A DNA stretch of 64,000 nucleotides from Chrysopilus asiliformis. Its lineage: Eukaryota; Arthropoda; Insecta; Diptera; Rhagionidae. Below the pieces are notes generated by a model. The model had not been told where the DNA came from, ran no database searches, and saw nothing but the letters and a program-made list of their open reading frames with translations. The position numbers and the translations under genes are program-made. The stretch is taken from assembly GCA_964034945.1 (NCBI GenBank), contig OZ035962.1, forward strand, positions 66,173,274-66,237,273. The letters run 5' to 3'. How positions within the stretch are numbered: position 1 is the first letter of the stretch; every line of letters begins with the position of its first letter. Positions 45,001-57,000 of this stretch are shown here, piece by piece.

Positions 45001-48000
45001 GAATCTGCGTAATATGCCACTAATGCATATAAAGTCAACTTAGGATTAGAACTGCGCTTGTCGTCCCAAATTGTTGTAAGCAATATGGTTGATTAATTTT
45101 GTTACAAATTTGACACAACGTCAGTGACGCTCGCAAATTCTACTGAAATAAAAGACAAGAAGAAGCGCCAAGTTCGTCATCTGAAATTCACCAGAATTGC
45201 CTAATTGAGTGGAATTGATGACACTGGCATTCATTAACCCTGACCACCTACCGAACTAATTACCTCATTAAACATAAGGGCACAATTGCATCGAAAATGT
45301 TTTTCGCGTTTGGCATTGTTATATAATTGCATAAATATAATACAAGAAGTGATTGCTGTATTCACATCTATGCCGTTTTGTAACATCTACTTAATTTCGT
45401 GTTTTTTATAGAGATGGATTAGTATTTAAGTCTGTCCACAAAACCACAAAGACGACACATAATAGTACTGTGATTACGAAGTTAGGACCTTCGTCTGATT
45501 TATTCAAATGTACATACAATTATGTTTTAATTGATGTAAAAAAATTACTTCTCTTTACTTGCAAAAATCGTTGTGGAAGCTCCAAAGAAATCTGTGATTC
45601 TGTTAATAGTCTTTGGGCAAATCACTTCTATCTATCGAGTGGAATTATATAACACTATATAATTATAACATACTTTCATAAAATCCTTATTATTATCAAA
45701 ATATTTTAGGAACTGTCCCAAGCAGCATTTATGTCAGTTGTGACGTTAGCAAAGCTAGTGAACCGACAACGTCACGATTGGCTGCTAAATGTGTGTTTTT
45801 TTTGTTATGAACGTTGTTCAAGCTTAAATCGATTCATTTCGCAACGCGGAGATTCGATACTAAAAATCTATCGATATTTCGAGCGCGTTAGTATTGATAA
45901 TATCGAAATAACACGTAGTTCAAAAAAAAAACCAGCCGATGGCCCACTCCTTATTTTTCGGTTAGATAATTACAAATAGAAATTGAGAAAAAAAATCAGA
46001 GGGATTGATGTTTAAAAATTTCCAGGCATAGAAAAAATCATTTTTACTACTTTTTTGGGAAAGATACGGGGGACCCAAGATACAGGTTTTGTGTGCCTTT
46101 GCATGGCCCTGCCATTTCGTCTTAAAAATATACGAGTACGTAAATTGCAAAAATAGTTAATCAAGTGTTTTTCAAAGAAATTAATAAAAATTTCACCTGC
46201 GGCGCATTTTTTCGACGATGCCTTGATTTATTCGAATAAAAGAAGTAGACTTTTAGCATGAACATCGTAACTACTGCCACTATCACCATTGCGTGCAAAA
46301 TGGTGTTCTAGAGCAAATAGTGTTCATGAAATTTTCGCGGACTGCTCCCGATCCCTAGTTTAATTTTAATGTTATTTTTGGTTTCAGTAGGATGAAATAC
46401 ATACATCGATGTATATCAAAATTTCTAAGAAAATCCAAAATTATAAAAAAAGCATCCTTACAATGCATATGAAATTTTTGAGGCTCCATCACACAAAAAC
46501 TGTAACAGCTACTAGCACCGTATTTGGCACAAAGATTATTATGTTTTTCTTGAAGATGGTTCTTACGCAAAAAAAAAATCGCAACACCCCTTTCCCCCTT
46601 CACCATACAAATGCAAGAGTTTTTTTGCGATTCTCTCGAAAACGATGGATTTTATCAAAAAGATTTCGAAAAAAATAGTATTTAGAATAAAATTATAATA
46701 ATCCTTCAATGCATTAAAATTGAGTTGGTCCACTGCTTTCCCCGTCCTCCATACAAATGGTATTTTTTTTTTGCAAAGAAATCATAGACAAAACATAATT
46801 AAAATGCCATTTTACATAACTCTTACTTACACCGAAATTTAATTGCACCACCCCTTCCTCTCTTCACCATACAAATGTATGGAAGGGAAGGGAGACAGAA
46901 AATGCTTTATGAAGAGAACCATTTCACCGATCCGTCTCAAATTCTCAGTGCATCTTCAGAATAGAACAGCGCTTCGGATGAAATTATGCACGTTTAAAAA
47001 AATACCGTTAGCTAAGAACTTCATAAAAAAAATTGGAAATTCAATAAAAATTTGGAAAAAGGTATAGCTGTTACCAAAAAAAAAAAGGATACACAATTTT
47101 TTTTACAATCGGATGATTCGTTTGTAAAATGCAGAGATTTAAAAAGTACGATTTTATCAACTTTGTTTGGCTGCCATTTTATAACCGTACATTTCCGAGA
47201 TTATCGGTTCTAATATCGTTCATAACTCGTCACAGGGTAATCAAAAATATTTACTTAAAGCTGGTACCACAATTGGAGCGGTGCGGTCAGCTCAGAGCGG
47301 CAGGGCGACAGCCGCAGTCATTTTTAAACCGAAATTACGCGGCGCGGTTGCGGCGTGGTGACAGCTCAATTTGTGTTCTCATAACCTAAAAATCGCAGAA
47401 AATTTGAAGATTATTAATTTTTCCGTTTCATTTTCGGTTTCGAATACGTTTTAAAGTTATTTTCCATCTTTTTACTTGATAAAAATATTTGCAACAACAC
47501 TCAGAAAACATAAACAACTGTCACCGCTTCTGAAAGTAGAAACTAGACCTACTCTTCGCGGTGCCTTTGCCAACTCATATAAACCTATAGTTTCTACTAC
47601 CATCTGTCACCGCGCCGCGCCGCTTTGCGCGTAATTGCGGTATAAGCTTAAACTAGATATTCGGCTTCCGCTAAGGTAAAGTCTTAACCAAAGAAACTTT
47701 GACAAACCTCCCATATTACATACGACTTATCTTTCATTCACGAAATGAACACTTTTTGTAACAATTGTTTTATCTCCCCTTTAAAGATCCTAGTTATATG
47801 TATAGATTAATATAAATAGCCACTTATGTGAAAAATTTGCCTAGAACCAGGGCTCATACGAGTATAACAAGTAATAGAAAAATATTGCTGTGCGTTTGTT
47901 CGTTTTTATAAAAAAAAAACTCCGGCACTATAGGATGCCCATTCAATGAAAAGAAATAAAACTATAAGATAATAAAAAGAGAGTTTGCAGTTATTCCAAT

Positions 48001-51000
48001 GAACAGGCAATGCAATGGTACACCTGGTCAGTTACTTTTAATTGTGCGTGGATTTTACCGCTCTTAGTTTTTTTTGCATTAAATCGGTTGTAAGAAAAAA
48101 GTGTTAGCAAAATATTCTTGTACGAATGAAATATTTTTAATACAGTTAGGTTGTGTTGATATTCAATTAATAAAAAATATCATGCTTTTCGGACTAGCAA
48201 CTAAAATTTGTTCCCCGCAACATAATCCAATTGCTAATCCGGAAATTTAACGCAATGCAATTGATCAAATCAATATTTCTACTATCAACATCAATTCAAC
48301 AGAGCTCATATGCTCATATATAGCCACAAGCAACATAATCAATGATTTTTATGTACCAAGAAGTCTAGTGTCCGAATTGGCCCAGATCTACAGCCCCACT
48401 TTATACAGCCTCATCATCAGTCCGATTGATGATTCTTTTTCATAACTGACTTAAAACGGTTTTCTACAGGTCTTAGTTATTAAACTGGTTATATAAAAAC
48501 TGGTTTGATGCGTTTCTATCATATGATTTAGATGCAATGTAGCTAAATATGTTTGAACAATTCCGTTTCATACATATGTGGTACTTAAAGGAAATAACAT
48601 GATAAATAAAATTATATTTAATGACAATTTCTATGTACAAAGCACACACATTTTAATGTTTAGAAAATGATAACAAAAGTAATTTCGATTTGTTGCTAGA
48701 AATTTATAGTGAAATCACTCGAAAAATCAAAATTATAAAAAGTTTCAGAGGACACTCTGGCATACTTTAACGATTCAATTCTACAAATCGACAAAAATTG
48801 TGTATGTCTATACTATATGTCCACACCTCCGTGCAAGACTATATCGTATCTCTCTTGAGCTGTAAAAATTCTGACGTTTTTAAAAGTACGATAAAACATT
48901 AATATTGGGAAGAATTTTAGTTATTTTTTGCTGATTTTGGAAGAAAGTTCTTCAATCTGCAATTGTGCATGCTTAATATCTCAAAAAAGTTAACAAGTTT
49001 TATTTTTTAGTGAATTAAAAATGCAACATTGAAGAATGTCGTAAGTCGAATTACGATAGTTTGCACGGAGGTGTTGATATATATTTGGATATAACAAATA
49101 TTTCTAAGATCGGTTTTTACCATACAGTTGGAGTTTAGTACCAGAAAGTATGGAGTTTAGTGCCAGACTCCGCTCCCTCTCGTTTCTTAGTGTGACATGT
49201 TTTATTTAATACGTAGAACTCCATTTAATTATGGAAACCCGTCCACTTTTCTCGGCGACCTATAGCAAAACCTGATTATTATTAGTACTAAAACATTTAT
49301 TATAAGTATTTAGTAACAGAAAATACGTAAAATTTTGTTTTTTTCACTTCCAAATACATTTTCAATTATATAAAATGCAGGTCTGTAAAAATTTCGAACC
49401 TACAAAAATGTAGTTTCACAACTTTAAAACAAAACGGTTTAAATATATTATTTTACGAAAAATGAGTAATAATTTTCTTTATGTGAAAATCACTACTAAA
49501 AAAAGATCCAGCTAACCTTCTCTCCCTCTCTCTCTTTCTCTCCCTCTCCCTCTCTCTCTCTCCCTCTCTCTCTCTCTCTCTATCTCCCTCTCTCGCGGCG
49601 CTACAACCAGTTTCCGCAATGTCTCTCGCCAGAGGTCCCGGTCGCGTGCCGATGTCCTCCAGTTTTGCATCCCAATTGTTTTCGCCTTCTAGTCAAGACC
49701 GGCTAACCTTCGCTATCACAAAAAAAAATTACCCGATTTTTAACTCTTAAACATATTTTAAATGGCGCAAATTAAACCAAAACTAACTTTAATTCTATCC
49801 ACACTTTAATTAATATTTTTTATCTATAAATCTTAGCTTACCACAAGTATAGATGCAACAAAAAAATGCCGGTTTATGTTTATTAGATATTTTATAACGT
49901 CACAAAGAAAATTTAATCCAAATTAATCCAGCATTTCGAGGTCTTTTAATTTGTTTTATACTTGACATCGTATACCCATTGGCCACAAGATGATATTAAA
50001 ATTTATTACAATTGAAAATTTATTACAGCAAGTACCTAAACGCTAGTTCAGGTGTATAACACAGAATCACATCAGAATGTTTAAAATAAATATGAATTTT
50101 TATTACAATACATTTTAACAATGCATTTACCAGGGTTGGATTAGGAGTTGAATTAGACTCGATGAAAAGTGATTTATGACTGAAGTGTCTACATTTATCT
50201 AACCCATGTAAACAAATCTGCGGAATTTAATAAGGAAAACATCATGTTGCATAATAGGGATTTCGTTATGAAGCTGCTCAAAAAATCATATCACATGTTG
50301 TGGATTTCATATGAAAAACTGATATGAAATATTTCATACGACTCAGTGACGTCATAAGAAAAATTGATTTCGTGTGAACCTTTGCTCAATATTAAGTTGA
50401 GTCTTAGGCTTTGCTTAACTCAAAGGTCCGAATTTTTCAACCTCTTTTTTACTAAAATGTATTTTCTTTTTTTCTGAAGTTCCATGGTTTTCCGACAATT
50501 TACTTGTTGTGTTTCCTATTCAATTTTTTACTTCGTTTCAGCCGGCAGATATACCCCAAACTCTGATAAATTTACATTAATGTTCACGCTTAACCCTAGA
50601 CCCGTGTACTGGGCACTGAGTGCCCAGAACGATTTTCGAACCGAAATTAACCATATTTTTAATAAAGAATATGATGAAATGCAATATATTTCTGAAAGAT
50701 ACTGTAATTTAGAGCACAAAAAAAAATCCAAATTGCATATCTCCGGGGGGGTTGAGGCAGCTGTAAAAAGATGCGTGATATCGTGTACTTGGGCACTCAG
50801 TGCCCACGTCAGTACATTTTGTATGAAATTTTTTTTTTATTTTGACTAGGGCTTTGGGTTTTCCCCCTTTTACGATTTTTCTTGTATGCAGATTTACATT
50901 ATAATATTTATATTGTATTGTTGTCATGTATTGCATTGTCTTTCGTGGAGTACATCATTTGTTGGAGATGTCGAGTAGTAGATTCGCGAGCTTACAAGGT

Positions 51001-54000
51001 TACAAGGTGGTCTATATTCTCAGTCGATTTTTGCAAATTATGTTTTCCCATTGTATTTTTACTTGTTTAACGAATAAACCAATTTTTATGATTTTTAAAC
51101 AAACCAGCCATACATTTTCTATTGGAATTACATCTGAGCACTGAGTGCCCAAGTACACGATAAATGGAAGTTTTATAGTACACGGGTCCAGGGTTAACTC
51201 GGAGAAATTGTCGGATGTGTGAATTATGTATAATACTAGAAAAATTCAAGTTCGGAACATGAACACAAGTCGGAAAATAGCTTTGGTCAATAATTCTTTT
51301 CTATACGGAATTTTGGTATGAAATTCGTAAAAACATTCTGTGTGAAATTCACTAAGAATTTCTGTATGAAACTTTTATGTTCATGCTGTAAGAAAAATTC
51401 CACTAACAAATTCTGTGTGAAATTCTGCGGCAACTTTTCATACGCTACTAGATGGATACCCGTCGTTGCCGGGTTAAAGTTATTTTGCCTAGATTATTTT
51501 GCACAAAAAAACCCTTACAAACGGTTGAGAAAATAAAGAAGTTCCTTTCTTGAAGATGTTGTTTTAAGACTTTAGGTTCGGGTCCTGAAATTCCAACATT
51601 AGATTCGGAATCCGCGACTTCGAAAACACCCTAATGACAGTTTTTCCGAGGAAAAGTGGAAAAACGTATATTTGCGTTATCCTAACAGCATCTTCCGTTT
51701 CGAATTTTGAAATTCCAACACCATATTCGTGATCAACGATCCCGGAAATGAATCGATTAATCGTGTAATTAATCGATTAATCGGAACGAGTGATTGGCAC
51801 TCAAAATATAGATTTCTGTTCTCTTAGTGCACATGAAATTATTTTTGAAGCCTTTAACACAAAACTGCTTTATATATAACCGCCATGTTAAAATGAATCT
51901 CAAAATTATTAAAACGCTACAATAATAAAAATAGCCCATATACTTTATTAAAATTGAAGCACTTCCCATTCTAAATATACATACTTGTACACCGCAAATA
52001 AAGCCAATTGTCCCATTTACACGCTGTTCACTGAACTCACATACATATGTATTGAATTGATTATGCGAAACCGAAGATTACGCTTATGATCATGAAAAGT
52101 GACGAACTCGACTCAACAAAGGGGTCGTTGATTGATGCGGTTAACACTTAATCAGAGTTTTATCGGATTAAAGATTCACTAAATAACACCGGTGACCATT
52201 CCATTTAAAAATCATGCCTGAATCGTTTTATTATAGTACTATTTACATATATAGTATATAGTATACCTCTTGTCCTGTAGGCTCCAATATTTCTAATTCG
52301 TGGCTACATTTTATTCCGATCTAGAACTTAGATGATCATGTGTGCTCCAATGTCTTAATAACTTTTACATATACATTTTGAGTTGTATTTGCGAAGTGAC
52401 ATAGTCTATTTGATTATATAGTAGCGGAAATCGGGAAAAATTCCACTATAAAATAGTAAGAAGAGTAGTCAATTTCACGGCAAATGTTTATAGTCAATAG
52501 TCGATTTTAAATGGTTTGTTATAAAATAGACTATTTTTTACTATTTCATTCAAATACAATAAAAGTATACTATACGAGGAGTTGCCCATAAAATACGTCA
52601 CGCTAATTTTCGTCTTATAAAACATTCTCCTTCAAATCACGCAAGTTTTTGGATGAGTTTTTATACCGCTGTGATATTACCGCGGATTCCCTTCTAACCA
52701 AAATATGTGACAAAACGTTTGAAGAGACCATTTTTATAAAATCTAGCTGCATCGTAGTATACCCATCAAGTTCAGCCCTTCAATATACTTTTACGGCAAA
52801 CAACTTAGGACTATTTGAACCTCCCTCCCCCGGGTAAATTTTTTTTTGTGATATGCTAGAACTTTGAAACTGGTTGACTGACTATAGTCTCTATCTAGAC
52901 CCTAATAAAACCACAAAATTTAAAATTCCTAGTGCAACCACATCCGAAGATATAAGAGTCGGAAAATCGAAATTTTCTGCAAATTTTGTTTCTGAATAAT
53001 TCGTGGCGTAATCATTTTCAATAATTTGTCCATACATCAAAGTCAAATGTTCTGCGATTTTCTCAAAAACAGTTTAAAGCATCGGAAAATTGCAAAAATC
53101 AAATGTTTAAGTAGAATATGATTTTATATATAGGTTATAGGTATACGTGAGTATTAAATTGAACCACGATTTCTTCCTTTCCTCCTACCCAACGTTCATT
53201 TTTACTGAAGACGAATCGCGAAATCTATCTCTTGATTATTGTTATTGCCGGAAGGACTTTTTTTTAATATCAATAATTCATGCTGATGAAATCAAAGAAA
53301 TTTTCATTTTTGCAATATTCATTTATATAAGTACACACTCTTTGAAACAATCGCAATAAATTAGCAATCAATCAAACTTAATCGATTTGATAATATTTTT
53401 TCGTTGAATTAATTAGTCATCATCGAATTGCTATACCATAAGAATTGTTGTTATTGCCGATTTCTCTACCCAAATGATATCTACGCGGAAGACTTGTATT
53501 ATTATCATTATATCTATATATTTCTGTTTTTTACTTCCAACATTTAACATTGGTTTTTGTTTCGAACCGCTAAAAATCGACGATCATAGCATAAGAGTCG
53601 TTTGTTAATTGCATAACAGAACACCTATCTACCTAGTTACACTTGGTAAAAATAATAAAAATCATTGGTCCAGTTATGCATAAAAAATTGTTAATCGCAA
53701 TAGTAGCGTTAAATTAGACAAGTCGAAGACTGTGTCGATGTCGATGGTAAGAGTATTATAAAAACCGTTCTCTATTGCCGTATGTTTACCTGAACAGGTT
53801 GCACGCGAAACTTCACTTGACGAAGTCTTTTTCTGATTTGTTTTTTTTTTAGGTTTCTAGGTATGTTATACGGTTTTGCGTACGCGATACTTTAGATTCG
53901 CGCCCCCCAAAATAAGACTTATCCGGAACTCGCTACATGTACATATGAGCGAAAGCAGTATGCAATCACAATCATTAACATTTTTAGAAATAATCTAGAG

Positions 54001-57000
54001 TAGAGTTTAGTGTCATAGTTTAGATATCATATATGTATATGGTGAAGAGATGCTATTCTAATATTTTACAACATTTTCTATTTCAAGTGGATTACTAGAA
54101 CTGCTTTGTAATTGATTTTTTCTATACTAGGTCGGTTCGGACGTGTTATTGTAGTAACAAAAGATGGCAACGAAAATATGTTGAGAAAAGAAGTTTTCCA
54201 AGAACTTCGGCTACTTGACGATCTCATACAGAATGGTACCGTGAATTATGAGGGTGATACGTTCACATATCATGATGCATGTGCTAAATGGGAGAATGAA
54301 TGCTTTACAAATGATATACTAAACCTGGACTATATTATGGATGATGTAAGTTCAATGAATATGCGATAAGGCTAACTGCATAGTTAATTGAATTATAATA
54401 AAATATTACTTTCAATATTTCTAGATAGAATCTGGTGAATTAAACTTAACATTTCCGGTAATGTTCAATCCAGTTACTTGGGACGCACACGCTTTTCCGG
54501 TATTCTTTGGCGGAACAAAATTAACCGAGGACAATACTATCATAAGTGTACCTGCAATACAATTAGTCTATTTTGTGACAGCCGATAACAAACGGCAAGA
54601 TGCTAGGTAAATTTTTATTCTAATATAACATTCGAAGTTCTGCAAATAAATATATGATTTATTATTATGATAAAAAAAAAATAACTATTCAATTTGAACA
54701 CAGGGGTGCCGAATGGGAAGAGACGTTCCTCGATTCAGTCGGGAAAGCTGAAAATAATGGATATTTTAAACATATATCAGTGTCGATGTTTGCATCGAGG
54801 ACTCTGGATCACGAGCTTGAAAAAAACACGCGAACAGTTGTGCCATATTTTAGTTCGACGTTTATATTAATGGCGGTATTTAGGTAAGTTAATTCAAAAC
54901 AAAGTAAATTTGCAAAAAAAAAATTAAAAAATTCTGAAAATATGCCCTTTTTTTGAAATTTTGAATTTGGGTTTCAAAATTGAAAAGAATGTGTGTGAAA
55001 TAGGGCAATTGTGGTAAATGTGGCAAATATTTTTTTAGTAAACTAATAGGGCGATTCAAAAATCGAAAACTATATAAAAATGTAAAGTTACTTGTTTCAT
55101 TTGATCCACACATATTACAAATTCTCAAATTGTAACTGTAACTAATTGCATTAAAAAATTGACCAAATCTTTCAGTCAAGCAGTAAATTTTTTTAGGCAG
55201 ACCTCAAAAAATAAATTCGTGTTGCAGAACCGTGTACACTAAATTTTGAAATTTATTTCTAAAAAACGTCAGAAATGGAATTTTTTCAGGCAAAATTCTG
55301 ACCACTTTCCGGGATTTTGTATTTATAAGAAAGTTATGTGCTATTCACATCAGATGATTTTAATTAAAAACCGAACTCCCATTTTTTTGTGACGTTGAGT
55401 AAGGAAAGTAATCTGGCGATTCTAAAAAAGGTTCAAAGGGTGGCTTGTATCGAAGTTACCGAGGCACTACGATCGTCTCCGACAAACTGTTATTTACTTG
55501 CCGATATTTATGCCAGGAATCTGGCGACAAATAGTGCTCTCCGTATAAAGGAAGCAAGAGCTTTCAAGGAGCGTACGTACGGGCACTCGTGCATTTTTTT
55601 TTGTCACTGAGCATAGACTTCTGTCAGATGCGCACTGACTATATGGTTGCTACAACACAACTAGATATATCTTTCTCTGCGGATATATCCAGCAGGTACG
55701 ATTGGTGCGATTCTCGGCTTTTACGAGAGACGGTATCTCCGTATTTACGGATGACTCCAGAATAGGGCTTCTCATTTCCCGTAGAAATTGAAATCCCGGG
55801 TTTCCGGGACAAAAATATTCAAAATCCCGCTAACAAGCAATAATTTATCCAATTAGATGGGAGAAAAATGTGTAAAATCAAAACAATACAAAATATTGGT
55901 AACTTGATCTATTTTGAATTTTTCTAATTTTAAAATATTGGTAACTGGAGTACCATCTATATTATATTTTCCTAATTTTGAACGAAATTCGTTACTAGAG
56001 GGAAAAACGAAATTCGTTACTAGAGGGAAAAACGAAATTCGTTACTAGAGGGAAAAAGAAGTAAAAATTACGCAAATTTCGTGTTACAATATTTTTAATA
56101 TGGTTAAAAAGAGTAAAAAAAATGTTAATAAGAAATAGCGGGATTCCCAGGAAATTTAATTGAAATCCCGGGATAACGGGATGATATTTTACCCCCGGGA
56201 TCCCGTTTGAGAAGCCCTACTCCAGAACCAGCGGAAAGACGGGTCTGGGAGTCTATAATGAACAATTGGTTTTGGAGTCTGCAGTCTGGGAGTCTGCAGT
56301 GAGTTACCGCCTCTCCAAACGACTGCCTGACTACTGCAGTGTATTTCAGGCAGAGGTACTGGCGATCCAAGAAGCTGCTAACCTCATATTAACAGGTATA
56401 CTGTCAAGGAACAGTATTATTTTTTCTCTGATAGTCAAACAGCAGTTAAGACCCTAGCAGCAAGGACCACAAGATTCAGAGTGATCAAAGGCTGCAGAGA
56501 AGTATTGAGGATACTCTCAGCACAGAATTTGGTTAAGTTGTCATGGGTTCCAGTACATCAAGGAATTGATGGTAATGAACACGAGGACGAACTGGCAAAG
56601 CTCGGGACGGAGCTTAAATTCTATACGGATCAAAATCCGGTTTAGATGCCAACTCAATCTCTTAAACTTACAATTACAAATCACTTTGTAGACATGGTAA
56701 AAGATAGATTGCAGGCAACCACAGCCTGCCGGACTACCAAAGCCATGTGGCCGGCATTGGAGATAAAACAATCCCTAAAGCAGGCCACACACTAGACACG
56801 ATTCACGACAATCTATTGACTCAGCAATCCTCAAGGAAAGACAACACGAAAAAGATTGTATCGTGAAGTCCCCACACACATTCATTCCCATCAGTTTGTA
56901 GCTAACTTTCGGTCAGTCTAAATTGAGACAGCGCGATGGATCTACGTCGAGAGAAAGCGCGATGGACCCAACAAGATTGTCATGAATCGCGATGAGTTCA

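Larger units (their letters stand above)
39262..54130 (+). other. Ptr: Ptr intron 2 (14.9 kb, transposon-rich)
   Basis: Bounded by GTAAGA at 39262 and CTATACTAG at 54130. It holds the MITEs and repeats listed separately (39355, 40317, 41340, 41685, 42123, 42642, 43377, 46600, 47259, 48825, 49521, 50594, 52950). Stretches 44.0-46.6, 47.7-48.8, 49.7-50.6 and 51.2-54.1 kb show no coding sequence. 45040-45330 is less AT-biased and repeat-free and could contain regulatory sequence. Confidence 0.85.

Noticed and set aside
46355..46678. Overlapping frames on both strands at 46.4-46.7 kb
   Set aside because: The region is a diverged relative of repeat family L; the frames are incidental.
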